Assembly: GCF_900177375.1 (NCBI RefSeq)
Contig: NZ_FWZU01000003.1
Location: forward strand, 496,001-560,000
Length of the DNA: 64,000 nucleotides
Reading direction: 5' to 3'
Source: Desulfovibrio gilichinskyi
GTDB taxonomy: Bacteria > Desulfobacterota > Desulfovibrionia > Desulfovibrionales > Desulfovibrionaceae
How positions within the stretch are numbered: the first letter of the stretch is position 1; the number at the start of each line of letters is the position of its first letter. This document shows positions 1-8,930 of the stretch, in pieces. Position numbers and translations under genes: made by a program. Under the pieces are notes generated by a model that was given only the letters and a program-made list of their open reading frames with translations, searched no databases and was not told the origin of the DNA.

Positions 1-1
1 A

Positions 2-85
2 GTTTATAAGGGCGGTTCTCACGGTCTTGCCCAGACGGAATCCGCGAAGTTTAATGCCGATCTACTGACATTTATTCAGAGCTGA
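2..85 (+). CDS. Alpha/beta hydrolase, C-terminal fragment (cut by window edge)
   Basis: Only the last 27 codons lie in the window, reading in one open frame to a TGA at 83-85. The peptide contains GGSHGL, which resembles the segment around the catalytic histidine of alpha/beta-hydrolase-fold enzymes such as non-heme chloroperoxidases and esterases, followed by a helix ending in DLLTFIQS as in that family. Substrate cannot be told from this fragment. It converges on pnp. Confidence 0.55.
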   Translation, partial: VYKGGSHGLAQTESAKFNADLLTFIQS

Positions 86-173
86 CTTTCCTCATGAAAT
101 ATTCGCATACAGCTCTATAACTCTTTCGCATTAGTTCGTGGCGGAATTATTTAGCTTTCGAATTCAAAAAGTT

Positions 174-210
174 AAAGCCTCTCTTAGAAGATGATTCTAA
201 GAGAGGCTTT
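174..210. terminator. Bidirectional terminator between the hydrolase and pnp
   Basis: A perfect 16-bp inverted repeat (174-189 and 195-210) around a 5-nt loop lies between two convergent genes. AT-rich tracts follow on both sides (TATATTTTAG on plus, TTTAACTTTTTG on minus), so it probably stops transcription from both directions. Confidence 0.8.
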
Positions 211-239
211 TATATTTTAGTTTTTTGTAAGTCTAAGAC

Positions 240-2459
240 TTATCTGCGTGGACGACTGTCACGGCTGTCGCGACGGCCACCGTCACGGCTTCCTTCTCTG
301 CGAGGTCCACCGCTAGGCATTTTGAATCTGTCAAGATCAACATCCTGTCCAGCCTGCTCCATGAGCCATGCTTTACGGGAAAGTCTGATGCGGCCGTTAG
401 GCTGTACTTCAACTACCTTAACTGTGATCTCCTGACCGAGTTGAACAACGTCAGTTACATTTTCGATGCGTTCAACATCAATCTGTGAAACATGCAGAAG
501 TCCTTCGAGTCCGGGCAGAATTTCAACAATTGCGCCGATTTCGAGGATCTTTTTAACAGTACCGACGTAGTTTTTACCGAGTTCAGCAGTCTGGTCGTAG
601 TATTGAACCATTTCCACAGTTTTCTTGAGTGATTCAAGAGTAGGTGCGAAGATGGAAACTTTACCTGAATCTTCAATATCGATATCAGCTGAAGTTTCAG
701 CAGTGATAGCTTTGATATTTTTACCGCCGGGTCCGATAAGATCTCTGATTTTTTCAGGGTTGATGTGCAGAACTTCCATCTGAGGAGCACGGTTTGAAAG
801 CTGAGCTCTTGGAGCAGCAATGACCTTTGTCATGTCTTCAAGAATAAGCAGTCTTGCGTCTTTAGCCTGAGAAAGAGCTTTGCGAAGAACATCAGCAGGA
901 ATACCGCTGATTTTGATATCCATCTGGATAGCGGTGATGCCTTCAGCTGTTCCGGCAACTTTAAAGTCCATATCGCCGAGAGCATCTTCATCGCCGAGAA
1001 TATCGGTCAGAACGAAGTATTCGTCGCCTTCTTTACAAAGACCCATTGCAATACCTGCAACAGGAGCTGAGATCGGAACACCTGCATCCATGAGAGAAAG
1101 TGTTGTTCCGCAAACAGTAGCCATTGAAGATGAACCGTTTGAGTCCATAACTTCAGAAACAACACGCATGGTGAACGGAAATGCATCAGGAGAAGGCAGA
1201 ACAGGAGTAAGAGCGCGTTCTGCGAGGGTTCCATGTCCGATTTCACGACGTGAAGGAGCACGAAGGAATTTAGCTTCACCGACACAATATGGAGGGAAGT
1301 TGTAGTGGAGCATGAAACGTTTGGAATCTTCACCGGTAAGGGTTTCGAACCTCTGTTCGTCGCGTGAACTACCTAGAGTACAAACTGCCAACGCTGCTGT
1401 TTCACCTCTGCGGAACAGGGCTGAACCGTGAGTCATAGGCAATGTGCCGACTTCCATAGAAAGATTACGGACTGTAGTAAGGTCACGTCCGTCAATACGG
1501 AGACCTTTTTCGACAATGCGTTTACGAACTATTTTCTTTTCAAGAGCAGACATGGCATCGCCGACAGCTTTTGCTCTTTTAGGATCTTCAGGGAATGTTT
1601 CATCAATGAATTTAACAGCCTGTCCTTTAATGTCTGACTTTGCAGCTCTGCGGATCAGTTTTTCAGGAATAGTAAGAGCTGCATCAAGATCAGCAGTGAA
1701 TTTTTCAGTGACTAAAGTGATGACTTCTTCGTCTTTAACAGCTTCAGCTACTTCAATTTTAGGTTTGCCTACTTTTTCTCTGAGTGCGTCCTGAATATCG
1801 AACATCGGAGCAAGCTGCTCATGTCCCCATTCAAGGGCTTCAGCGATTGTGTTTTCAGCAAGGAACTGTGAACTTCCTTCAACCATGATAACTGCGTCGC
1901 GGGTAGCGGCAAAAACAAGGTTGAGGGTGCTGTCTTCTTCTGCACCTTTATAAGTAGGGTAAAGAACAAACTGATTGTTGACCATGCCGATTCTGGCCGC
2001 TGCAACAGGTCCGTTAAAAGGTAAGTCAGAAATGTGAAGTGCTGCGGAAGCTCCGGTCATTGCCAGAACATCAGGATTGGTGTGTTCATCAGCGGAAAGT
2101 ACAGTTGCGATAATCTGAACTTCGTCGCAGAAAGATTTAGGGAACATAGGACGGATAGGGCGGTCCATAAGACGGGAAACAAGGGTTTCACGGTCTGAAG
2201 GGCGACCTACTTCACGGCGGAAATAGCCACCGGGAATGCGGCCTGCTGCATATGTTTTTTCAAGGTAGTTGCAGGTAAGAGGAAAAAAGTCTCTAGGTTC
2301 GCTAGAAGCCATGCTTACGACTGTTACAAGGACGACAGTTCCGCCGGACTGAATCCATACGGTACCGTTTGTCTGATTAGCCATGCGGCCTGTTTCTAAT
2401 TTGATATCAAGTGCGCCGACTTGACCTTTTACTTCGATTTTATCGAGTGGTACTAACAT
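240..2459 (-). CDS. pnp: Polyribonucleotide nucleotidyltransferase (PNPase)
   Basis: PNPase degrades RNA 3'-to-5' by phosphorolysis and is a core exonuclease of the bacterial degradosome. The 739-aa product has the full family layout: two RNase PH-like domains (about 15-145 and 325-460) with a helical linker, then a KH domain (about 555-610, with IGPGGKNIK) and an S1 domain (about 620-690). The tail is a basic Arg/Ser/Gly-rich stretch ending RDSRPRR, typical of a disordered RNA-contacting end. The ATG is preceded by GGAGTTTAA. It is the last gene of the rimP-to-pnp operon, and a long hairpin lies in its leader (separate entry). Confidence 0.98.
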   Translation of the reverse strand: MLVPLDKIEVKGQVGALDIKLETGRMANQTNGTVWIQSGGTVVLVTVVSMASSEPRDFFPLTCNYLEKTYAAGRIPGGYFRREVGRPSDRETLVSRLMDRPIRPMFPKSFCDEVQIIATVLSADEHTNPDVLAMTGASAALHISDLPFNGPVAAARIGMVNNQFVLYPTYKGAEEDSTLNLVFAATRDAVIMVEGSSQFLAENTIAEALEWGHEQLAPMFDIQDALREKVGKPKIEVAEAVKDEEVITLVTEKFTADLDAALTIPEKLIRRAAKSDIKGQAVKFIDETFPEDPKRAKAVGDAMSALEKKIVRKRIVEKGLRIDGRDLTTVRNLSMEVGTLPMTHGSALFRRGETAALAVCTLGSSRDEQRFETLTGEDSKRFMLHYNFPPYCVGEAKFLRAPSRREIGHGTLAERALTPVLPSPDAFPFTMRVVSEVMDSNGSSSMATVCGTTLSLMDAGVPISAPVAGIAMGLCKEGDEYFVLTDILGDEDALGDMDFKVAGTAEGITAIQMDIKISGIPADVLRKALSQAKDARLLILEDMTKVIAAPRAQLSNRAPQMEVLHINPEKIRDLIGPGGKNIKAITAETSADIDIEDSGKVSIFAPTLESLKKTVEMVQYYDQTAELGKNYVGTVKKILEIGAIVEILPGLEGLLHVSQIDVERIENVTDVVQLGQEITVKVVEVQPNGRIRLSRKAWLMEQAGQDVDLDRFKMPSGGPRREGSRDGGRRDSRDSRPRR

Positions 2460-2528
2460 TTAAACTCCTTATGAGTTTGGTTTAAAAACCATTTTGTACT
2501 TGCGGAGTTCGAAGCATTCCGAATTTTC

Positions 2529-2585
2529 TAGCCGGCTGAGGGAAGATTTCAGCGTCAAAGTCTGAACGCCTTCCTTAGCCAACTA
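2529..2585 (-). promoter_or_regulatory. Long stem-loop in the pnp leader (RNase III-type processing hairpin)
   Basis: Bases 2529-2545 pair with 2570-2585 in an imperfect stem of about 15 bp, including G-U pairs and small bulges. The loop side contains a further GCGT/ACGC pairing. It lies about 70 nt upstream of pnp. In enterobacteria a hairpin here is cut by RNase III and the product is targeted by PNPase for autoregulation; the same role here is inference from position and shape. Confidence 0.5.
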
Positions 2586-2740
2586 AAAATCCATAGTGGT
2601 ATGCTTTAAGTCCGCCAACCTCCGTCACGAATCAGGAGGATGTTTGCTAATTGTGCCTTGTCTTATGAATGACCAGATTGAACATTATAAAATGTATCAA
2701 GGTATGGAAATAAAAAAATGTAAAGCTTTGGATATAAGAA

Positions 2741-2761
2741 GGGGGAGGTAATACCTCCCCC
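2741..2761 (-). terminator. Short GC-rich hairpin after rpsO
   Basis: A 9-bp perfect stem (2741-2749 with 2753-2761) has a 3-nt loop and starts 10 nt past the rpsO stop. On the minus strand the following bases are only weakly T-rich (CTTCTTATAT). It may act as a partial terminator or as a 3'-end stabiliser for the rpsO message. Confidence 0.45.
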
Positions 2762-2770
2762 AAAAACTGC

Positions 2771-3040
2771 CTATTTGCGAAGACCAAGCTTAGCAATAAG
2801 ATCACGATAACGCTGAACGTCTTTAGCTTTCAGGTATTTAAGGATGTTTCTGCGCTGTCCTACCATTTTCAGTAGGCCTGTGCGGGAATGAAAGTCCTTT
2901 TTGTGAGTCTTGAAGTGGTCAGTAAGATACAGAATCCTTGCAGTAAGAAGAGCTACCTGTACTTCTGGGGAACCGGTGTCACCAGGTGTTGTCTGATATT
3001 CCTCAATTACTTTTGCCTTATCTTGTGCGTCCATTACCAC
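2771..3040 (-). CDS. rpsO: 30S ribosomal protein S15
   Basis: This small-subunit protein binds the 16S rRNA central domain early in 30S assembly. At 89 aa it is full length, with the family signatures GDTGSPEVQ and the [12 protein letters not shown] segment that contacts the rRNA three-way junction, ending [11 protein letters not shown]. The chosen start is GTG at 3040 (MVMDAQ), because GGAGGG is then 7 nt upstream; an ATG two codons later is possible. It sits between truB and pnp, the classical order. Confidence 0.97.
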   Translation of the reverse strand: MVMDAQDKAKVIEEYQTTPGDTGSPEVQVALLTARILYLTDHFKTHKKDFHSRTGLLKMVGQRRNILKYLKAKDVQRYRDLIAKLGLRK

Positions 3041-3054
3041 AGCGATACCCTCCT

Positions 3055-3108
3055 ACGCGCCCGTGCGCGTGTTCTGTTTGTGCCGGAAGTAAAATTCCCA
3101 CAGGGAAT
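3055..3108 (-). promoter_or_regulatory. rpsO leader hairpins
   Basis: Two stems lie between truB and rpsO. The first (3094-3099 with 3103-3108) starts at the truB stop and is followed by TTTTACTT on the minus strand, so it may be a weak terminator. The second (3055-3060 with 3065-3070, ACGCGC/GCGCGT, loop ACGG) ends right beside the rpsO Shine-Dalgarno. S15 represses its own mRNA through leader structures in several bacteria; this hairpin is a candidate, by position only. Confidence 0.4.
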
Positions 3109-4046
3109 CAACCCCACAAGCCGCGAAGAACAGTCCAGTGCATACGATTATCAATAATCTGGGTTTCCGCTAAAGATAGCGGAGTTCCGTCAGGAGCAAG
3201 AAACATAGCCTTGTCTCCTTCGATTAAAGCAATTCCAGCAGAACCGGGCACATTTTCGACCGGGATTCGTGTTCCGTTCATGATATCGGCCGCCATCTGT
3301 TCACCCACAGTGAACTTTGGCCAGTGAGGCAGTGCTTTCGCAATCGGAATAACACGTTCCTCAAAACCGTCAGGATCGTTAAGAACCTCGTCTAAATCAT
3401 GTGCATCAGCCAACCTGAAAGGTCGACTTTCTTCACGCTTAAGTGATTCCATTACTGCGCCGCATTCGAGCCGCATCCCCAAGCTGTGGACGAGGGAGCG
3501 AATATAGGTGCCGGCAGAGCACCCAACTCGAAAACAGGCCGTTGGCAGACTCACTTCCAGCGGTTTAGCTTCAAAAATATTTATACTCTTTATTTTGACG
3601 GGGATTTCCTCGCCATTTCGAGCAAGCTCATAGAGCGGTCTGCCCTTGTGCTTAGCAGCCGAATATGCGGGAACCTCCTGACTAGTCAAGTCATTCCACG
3701 CTAAAATTTCACTTTCGACCATTTTTTCTGTAATACCGGAAATATCATGGCTCGAAGTTTCCTGCCCCTGAATATCGTAAGTGTCTGTAGTCTTTCCGAT
3801 AATCAGACTGCCTGAGTAAACTTTCTCATTTTCAGTTAAATACGGTCCAAGCTTGGTGGCTTGTCCCAGCATTACCAGCAGAACGCCCTCTGCAAGTGGG
3901 TCCAATGTTCCGGCGTGGCCTATCTTAGGTTGCTGTAATTCACGTTTGATTGAATTGAGGCAATCTGCTGAAGTCGGTCCTGAAGGTTTGTTCAGAACAA
4001 GTACTCCATGTTTTTGATGAGGGCTTGTACGAGGTTTTCTTCCCAC
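3108..4046 (-). CDS. truB: tRNA pseudouridine(55) synthase TruB
   Basis: TruB isomerises U55 to pseudouridine in the T-loop of tRNAs. The catalytic core is visible: GVLVLNKPSGPTS near the N-terminus and GHAGTLDPLAEGVL, where the Asp of TLDP is the nucleophile, then the GTYIRSLVHSLG motif. The open frame extends upstream into nrnA, but the best start is GTG at 4046, with AAGGA upstream, giving about 312 aa, the normal length. This leaves a 10-nt gap after the nrnA stop. It is part of the rbfA-nrnA-truB-rpsO run. Confidence 0.95.
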   Translation of the reverse strand: MGRKPRTSPHQKHGVLVLNKPSGPTSADCLNSIKRELQQPKIGHAGTLDPLAEGVLLVMLGQATKLGPYLTENEKVYSGSLIIGKTTDTYDIQGQETSSHDISGITEKMVESEILAWNDLTSQEVPAYSAAKHKGRPLYELARNGEEIPVKIKSINIFEAKPLEVSLPTACFRVGCSAGTYIRSLVHSLGMRLECGAVMESLKREESRPFRLADAHDLDEVLNDPDGFEERVIPIAKALPHWPKFTVGEQMAADIMNGTRIPVENVPGSAGIALIEGDKAMFLAPDGTPLSLAETQIIDNRMHWTVLRGLWG

Positions 4047-4056
4047 CGGAATATCC

Positions 4057-5025
4057 TTATAAATTATATAGCTTTTCAGCGAGAGCTGTAGTGAGTCTTG
4101 TGCGAACATTTTCAGCAGAGCTTTCAATCATGCCGCCGCTGGCGTTTTTGTGCCCGCCGCCGCCGAACATAGAAGCTATTATCTGAACATTATCAGAACC
4201 GGATGAACGTAAGCTGAACTTAAATCTGTGCTGTGAATCTTCGCGGACAACAATTGCAACCCGTACTTTGCGGATTCTGCGGATGAAATTGACTAATCCC
4301 TCACAATCGGGGCCACCTGTATCGGTTTCAGTCAGCATTTCCTGAGTCACAAAAATCATAGCTGTCTGTTCATTATGAAACAGCTGGATTTTGTCTAAAG
4401 CAAGAGTCCACAATTTAATTCGTTTCATGGTCCACTGATTGCGGATTTTTGGAACAAATTGGTCAAGCTGCAACCCGTGTCTTAAGATCTCTGCGATTAT
4501 TTCAAGTGTTTCAGGTTTAGTGTTTCCGTAGGTGAAGAATCCTGTGTCAGTGGCGATTGATAAATAAAGTGCTTCGCCGAGAGGTCCTGAAAGAGAAATT
4601 TTAAGTTCATGCGCAATAAGGGTAATCATTTCGCCGACAGCAGGGCGATTGGTATCTACCCAGTTTATGGTGGCAAAATCAGTATTACCCATGTGGTGAT
4701 CAATATTAATTGATTTTTCAGGGTCCATAGCATTCATGAGAGTTTCGCCCATGCGCGCGGCATCACCGCAGTCAAGAATTATGAACCAGCCGTCGAAATT
4801 TTTAGGAACTTCGGTCAGCATAGGAGCAGGAAATTCAAGCCATTGCATAGCCTCAGGAATTCCGCTCTGATTATAGATGCGAAACCTTTTACCTAAAGCT
4901 TTTAAAATGAAACCCAGCGCGGCAGTAGAGCCCAGCGCGTCACCATCGGGATGGTAATGCGATGCAATCAGGAAATCGTCTTCTCCCTTAAGAATCTGGC
5001 AGATCTCTTTCAAGTGGTTTTCCAT
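4057..5025 (-). CDS. nrnA: DHH-family bifunctional oligoribonuclease / pAp phosphatase
   Basis: NrnA-type enzymes degrade short RNA oligomers and dephosphorylate 3'-phosphoadenosine 5'-phosphate. The N-terminal DHH domain shows SHYHPDGDALGS, the IILDCGDA segment and the metal-binding NIDHHMGNT. The C-terminal DHHA1 domain ends with the substrate-binding FGGGGHKNASGG motif. The start at ATG 5025 (MENHLKEIC) follows GAGGAGATGG and makes the gene overlap the 3' end of rbfA by 38 bp; a frame from 5040 exists but lacks a ribosome site. Placement beside rbfA and truB links nanoRNA recycling to the RNA-processing operon. Confidence 0.93.
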   Translation of the reverse strand: MENHLKEICQILKGEDDFLIASHYHPDGDALGSTAALGFILKALGKRFRIYNQSGIPEAMQWLEFPAPMLTEVPKNFDGWFIILDCGDAARMGETLMNAMDPEKSINIDHHMGNTDFATINWVDTNRPAVGEMITLIAHELKISLSGPLGEALYLSIATDTGFFTYGNTKPETLEIIAEILRHGLQLDQFVPKIRNQWTMKRIKLWTLALDKIQLFHNEQTAMIFVTQEMLTETDTGGPDCEGLVNFIRRIRKVRVAIVVREDSQHRFKFSLRSSGSDNVQIIASMFGGGGHKNASGGMIESSAENVRTRLTTALAEKLYNL

Positions 5026-5341
5026 ATACCATCTCCTCAAGGAAATTATCGTGAACGAATGTGAGCTGCGGAACCTGTCTGACTTTCATACGTTTGCTGA
5101 GCGTACTGCGCATATATCCTGCAGCTCTCTCAAGAGCTTTCTGCGCAGCAGCTATCCGTTCTTTGTCTCCTGAAAGAGTAAAAAGAACTTCGGCGAATTT
5201 AAGGTCTTTATTTAGTCTGACTCCGCTGATTGAAACAAGTTCAAGACGTGGATCAGCTACATCTTCAATAAGCATTGTGGCGATTTCTCGCATGATCATG
5301 TCGCCCATTTTAATTGAGCGGCGTGATGTGGACGTTTTCAT
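4988..5341 (-). CDS. rbfA: 30S ribosome-binding factor RbfA
   Basis: RbfA binds late 30S precursors and aids 16S 5'-end maturation and cold adaptation. The 117-aa product has the KH-like fold segments expected: basic start, REIATMLIEDVADPRL, then SISGVRLNKDLKFAEVLFT and a C-terminal basic helix followed by VPQLTFVHDNF. It lies between ylxP (gap 37 bp) and nrnA (overlap), the usual place between infB and truB. Confidence 0.95.
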   Translation of the reverse strand: MKTSTSRRSIKMGDMIMREIATMLIEDVADPRLELVSISGVRLNKDLKFAEVLFTLSGDKERIAAAQKALERAAGYMRSTLSKRMKVRQVPQLTFVHDNFLEEMVYGKPLERDLPDS

Positions 5342-5378
5342 ATCTATCTACCTTTAAAAACTATCCTGACCTTAGTGA

Positions 5379-5666
5379 TCAGGAACTAAAAATTTCGGTT
5401 TTACAGTTAACCAGCTCTGCCGGGGAAATTGCTTCGATCATGGAGAGGGCTTTTGATAACCTGCTTTCTACTTTACGTGTTTCGCCGGAAACTGTCACTA
5501 CTGCCAGAACCAGCTTTTCATGGGAGTCTTGCGCATCTGTTTCAGATACCGATACATTAAATTTATTGCGCAGCTTTTGCTTCAGGCTGAGTGCTATTTT
5601 CCGTTTGCCTTTTAGAGACCTGTTTCCATGAAGTCTGAATTCCAGAGAGAGTACGCCGATTATCAT
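5379..5666 (-). CDS. DUF503 / YlxP-like protein
   Basis: This is a small protein of the DUF503 family, known in Bacillus as YlxP and usually encoded between infB and rbfA; a role in ribosome maturation is suspected for the family but not settled. The start at ATG 5666 gives 95 aa beginning MIIGVLSLEFRLHGNRSLKGKR, where LxGnrSLKgKR is the family hallmark, followed by KFNVSVSETD and a second half rich in hydrophobic/Ser-Lys helix. A longer frame to 5708 would have to start inside the preceding hairpin, so it is unlikely. Confidence 0.9.
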   Translation of the reverse strand: MIIGVLSLEFRLHGNRSLKGKRKIALSLKQKLRNKFNVSVSETDAQDSHEKLVLAVVTVSGETRKVESRLSKALSMIEAISPAELVNCKTEIFSS

Positions 5667-5687
5667 TGGTGTGCCGGAAATTTTAAA

Positions 5688-5715
5688 ATAGGGGGTGACA
5701 AGTGTCACCCCCTAT
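5688..5715. terminator. Perfect hairpin between infB and ylxP
   Basis: Thirteen bases (5688-5700) are perfectly complementary to 5703-5715 with a 2-nt centre. On the minus strand the stem begins 6 nt past the infB stop and is followed by TTTTAAAAT, so it is a plausible rho-independent terminator. Because it lies inside the operon it may act as a partial stop that lowers expression of ylxP and the genes beyond. Confidence 0.65.
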
Positions 5716-5721
5716 ACTTTT

Positions 5722-8667
5722 TTATGCGAGGGTTCTTGCTACTTCGATTTCTTCAAAGGCTTCAATTGCGTCGCCTTCTTTAATGTCGTTGTATTTTTCA
5801 AGTCCGACACCGCATTCGTAGCCCTTAGCTACTTCTTTAGCATCGTCTTTGAAACGTTTAAGCGAGGTCAGTGTTCCGGTATAGATTACAACTCCGTCAC
5901 GCAGAAGTCTGACTTTTGCATTTCTTGTGAGTTTTCCGTCTATAACCTTACAACCTGCAACTGTTCCGACTTTCGGTACAGTAAAGACCTGCTGAACATC
6001 AGCCTGACCTAAGTAGTTCTCCTTAATATCAGGGGAGAGCATACCGGCCATAGCATCTTTAATTTCGCTGACCAGCTTATAGATGATGTCGTAGAAACGG
6101 ATTTCCACTTCTTCACGTTCGGCCACTTCTTTAATTTTAACAGTAGGTCTTACGTTAAAACCGATGATGATGGCCTGACTTGCTGATGCAAGCAGAATAT
6201 CTGATTCTGTGATTGCACCGGCTCCGCCGTGAATAACTTCAACTCTAATTTCTTCAGTGGCCAGTTTTGCGAGAGCTTCGCCAATTGCTTCAAGTGATCC
6301 CTGTACGTCGGCTTTAAGAACAACGTTGAGGGTCTGTATTTCCTGATCAGGTTTTGAAGCAAGGAATGATTCAAGAGTAACCTTGGATTTTCCTGCAAGT
6401 TCACGTTCGCGATGTTTCAGCTTACGTTCCTGAGCAATTTTACGAGCAATCTTATCGTCAGCTACACAGATGAATTCATCACCTGCTTGAGGAATCCCGT
6501 CAAATCCCTGAATTTCTACAGGGAAAGCCGGACCAGCTGTTTTTATATTTTGTCCACGGTCATTGAACATAGCTCTTACACGTCCGTGGTAAAGTCCGCA
6601 GACGAAAGGATCACCCTGATTGATGGTTCCTTCCTGAATCAGGACTGTTCCAAGCGGGCCGCGACCCTTGTCGAGTTTTGCTTCAACAATGTTACCGCGA
6701 GCAGCTTTGTTCGGGTTGGCTCTGAGTTCCAGAACTTCGGCCTGAAGCTGTACAATTTCAAGTAATTGATCAAGACCTGTACGCTGTTTAGCTGAAACTT
6801 CAACAAACATTGTATCTCCGCCCCATGCCTCTGGTACGAGGTCGAAATCAGACAGTTCGCGCTGAACTCTTTCGGGGTTGGCACCTTCTTTATCCATTTT
6901 GTTGACTGCAACAACAATGGGAACTCCGGCTGCCTTGGAATGGCTTATAGCTTCACGGGTCTGATCCATAACTCCGTCATCTGCTGCGACAACAAGAATT
7001 ACTATGTCAGTTACTTGTGCTCCGCGTGCTCTCATGGTTGTGAAAGCTTCATGACCGGGAGTATCAAGGAAAACAATATCACCGCGAGGGGTGCTTACAT
7101 GGTATGCACCGATATGCTGAGTGATACCGCCTGCTTCTCCGTCGGTAACAGCACTGTGACGGATTGCGTCAAGAAGTGATGTTTTACCGTGGTCGACATG
7201 TCCCATGATAGTTACAATCGGAGGACGCGGCAGCAGTTGACTTTCAGTGTCAGCTACGTGTTCAGGGACTAACAATTCTGCTTCTGAGAAGGAAACGTTT
7301 TCAATTCCGTATTCAAATTCAGCTGCAAGCAGAGTTGCTGTATCAATGTCAAGAGACTGGTTTATGGTCGCCATGACACCCATTGCGAAAAGAGTCTTAA
7401 TAAGCTCTTGCGCTTTAAGTCCCATCTGATGAGCCATATCTGAAAGTCTGATGGCTTCATTGAATTTGACTTTACGTTTTGCTGCTTTCAAAGGCTTCTG
7501 TTGAACTGTTTCCAGCTCTTTTTGCTTGCCTCTTTTGCCTTTTTTCTTGTGACGAAACTTACTGTCCATATCACGTTCTTGATCGGTCTTCTTACTATCT
7601 TTACCGAATTCAACAACGCGTTTATCTTTCTTAAATTTCTTCTTTTTGCTCTGACCTTCTTCTGCACCCGGCTGAGGCTCTCCAGGAACAGGTCTTCCTG
7701 TGGATGCCGGTCTGCTGTCTCCGAAAGGAGGTCTTGGTCCGCCTGGTCTAGCTCCGGGAGCCGGTCTGCCGCCTGGTGCAGGTCTTCCGCCTGGAGCTGG
7801 TCTAGCTCCGGCAGGTCTTGCACCCGCTGGTCTAGCTGCAGGTCTGCGTTCAGGAAGTCCTCTGTCTTCGGCGGTTCTTGCGCCGGAAGGACCTTCTGCC
7901 GCACGCTGTGCTGCCTGCAGATTCGGATCAGGTCTTGAAATAATTTTTACCTTAGGAGGTTCTATTTCTTTCTTTTTCTTGCGTTTTTTCTTTTTAGGCT
8001 CAGAATCTTTAGCCTTAACGTCATTCTTGTCAGAGGCAGGGTGCTCTTTCTTTTCTTCGCCAGACCCTTTTTCTACACGTGGAGCCGACGCAGCAACTTT
8101 TTCTGGAGCTTTTTCTACGGCTGAATCTGCAGATGGGGGTGTTTCCGCTTTTTCAACCGGCGCGGTTTCTACCTTAACAGGAGCTGCTTCTTGCTTCTTC
8201 TGCTCAAGATCTTCAGGTTTGATAATCTTGACAACAGGAGTTGCGTTTTTAAAAGGCTCTTTCTTTTTAGCTTTTTTCTTTTTAGCAGGGGCAGCTTCGC
8301 CGGATGCGTCTTTAGTTTCAGCTGTAGGAGTTTTAATGTCCTTTTTAGCAGGCTTTTCAGCAGAATCATTTGCAGATTTAGCTGTTTTTGCTTCAACTTC
8401 AGGCTTAGCAGCTTCTTTGCTGTCAGCGTCATCCTTTGTTGCTCCGGTTTTACGACGGCGCACAATAACACCAGGCTGAACTTCTCTTTGAACAACTTTT
8501 GTGGTTGCTCCGGCAAGTTCTTTACGGACAGTCTGAGCAGAATCCTCATCAATGTCAGCAACAGTGCTTTTAGCCTGCACACCCAAATCTCGCAGCTTTT
8601 GAAGAATATCCTTGGGATTGACGCCTAACTCAGCGGCCAATTCCTTAACTTTTATCTTTGCAGCCAT
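5722..8667 (-). CDS. infB: Translation initiation factor IF-2
   Basis: IF-2 is the GTPase that brings initiator tRNA to the ribosome and promotes subunit joining. The 981-aa protein has an N-terminal IF2_N helix bundle (about 3-50), a long Lys/Glu/Ala-rich disordered region, a proline-arginine-glycine stretch built of [11 protein letters not shown] repeats (about residues 270-320), and a second IF2_N module (about 400-455). The GTPase domain has GHVDHGKT near residue 488, DTPGHEAFT and NKMD, and is followed by domains II-IV, which bind the ribosome and fMet-tRNA. The start ATG follows GGGGGTAG. Confidence 0.98.
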   Translation of the reverse strand: MAAKIKVKELAAELGVNPKDILQKLRDLGVQAKSTVADIDEDSAQTVRKELAGATTKVVQREVQPGVIVRRRKTGATKDDADSKEAAKPEVEAKTAKSANDSAEKPAKKDIKTPTAETKDASGEAAPAKKKKAKKKEPFKNATPVVKIIKPEDLEQKKQEAAPVKVETAPVEKAETPPSADSAVEKAPEKVAASAPRVEKGSGEEKKEHPASDKNDVKAKDSEPKKKKRKKKKEIEPPKVKIISRPDPNLQAAQRAAEGPSGARTAEDRGLPERRPAARPAGARPAGARPAPGGRPAPGGRPAPGARPGGPRPPFGDSRPASTGRPVPGEPQPGAEEGQSKKKKFKKDKRVVEFGKDSKKTDQERDMDSKFRHKKKGKRGKQKELETVQQKPLKAAKRKVKFNEAIRLSDMAHQMGLKAQELIKTLFAMGVMATINQSLDIDTATLLAAEFEYGIENVSFSEAELLVPEHVADTESQLLPRPPIVTIMGHVDHGKTSLLDAIRHSAVTDGEAGGITQHIGAYHVSTPRGDIVFLDTPGHEAFTTMRARGAQVTDIVILVVAADDGVMDQTREAISHSKAAGVPIVVAVNKMDKEGANPERVQRELSDFDLVPEAWGGDTMFVEVSAKQRTGLDQLLEIVQLQAEVLELRANPNKAARGNIVEAKLDKGRGPLGTVLIQEGTINQGDPFVCGLYHGRVRAMFNDRGQNIKTAGPAFPVEIQGFDGIPQAGDEFICVADDKIARKIAQERKLKHRERELAGKSKVTLESFLASKPDQEIQTLNVVLKADVQGSLEAIGEALAKLATEEIRVEVIHGGAGAITESDILLASASQAIIIGFNVRPTVKIKEVAEREEVEIRFYDIIYKLVSEIKDAMAGMLSPDIKENYLGQADVQQVFTVPKVGTVAGCKVIDGKLTRNAKVRLLRDGVVIYTGTLTSLKRFKDDAKEVAKGYECGVGLEKYNDIKEGDAIEAFEEIEVARTLA
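7715..7860 (-). repeat. Low-complexity Pro-Arg-Gly-Ala repeats inside infB
   Basis: Short imperfect repeats encode tandem RPAGA and RPAPGG units in the IF-2 linker. The frame stays intact, and the repeats explain spurious open frames on the opposite strand. Length in this type of tract often varies between strains by slippage. Confidence 0.75.
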
Positions 8668-8673
8668 ATAATA

Positions 8674-8904
8674 CTACCCCCTGAATTTCTTCTTGCGCGG
8701 CTTAAAAAATTTAATTTTTTCCAGACAGCGTTCATTGTTGCAGACGTAATAACCACGTCCATGCATTATTTTCTTGTTGTCCGGAATAAGCTCGTTGTCG
8801 GAAGCTTCCTTGCCGATAACAAACCTGAATAGGTTTTTTTTGGCAAATCGCTGCCTGCAAATCACGCACGATCTGACTGGATCATTTCCGTCAGTGCTAT
8901 CCAT
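8674..8904 (-). CDS. YlxR / DUF448 family protein
   Basis: This is a small basic protein of the YlxR family, a nucleic-acid-binding or regulatory protein encoded between nusA and infB in many bacteria. The family core is present: RSCVICRQRFAKKNLFRFV, then HGRGYYVCNNERCLEK and a very basic tail. Four cysteines in two CxxC-like arrangements may bind metal. The ATG at 8904 is chosen; a TTG three codons upstream (8913) is also possible, since neither has a strong ribosome site. The gap to nusA is 26 bp and to infB 6 bp. Confidence 0.88.
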   Translation of the reverse strand: MDSTDGNDPVRSCVICRQRFAKKNLFRFVIGKEASDNELIPDNKKIMHGRGYYVCNNERCLEKIKFFKPRKKKFRG

Positions 8905-8930
8905 TCCGGTCAAAAAATATTACCTACTTA

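Larger units (their letters stand above)
2460..2770 (-). other. rpsO-pnp intergenic region
   Basis: This 311-bp gap contains no convincing reading frame. It holds a GC-rich hairpin just after rpsO (2741-2761) and a long stem-loop nearer pnp (2529-2585), both listed separately. The arrangement matches the rpsO-pnp junction of other bacteria, where transcripts are processed and PNPase controls its own synthesis. Confidence 0.6.

Noticed and set aside
7715-7860. Short repeats that might be a CRISPR array
   Set aside because: They are in frame inside infB, without unique spacers of constant length; they are a low-complexity protein linker.
7700-8479. Long open frame of 259 codons opposite infB
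   Set aside because: Its Gly/Pro/Ala-rich translation is the shadow of the RPAGA repeat and Lys-rich region of IF-2, and it has no ribosome site.
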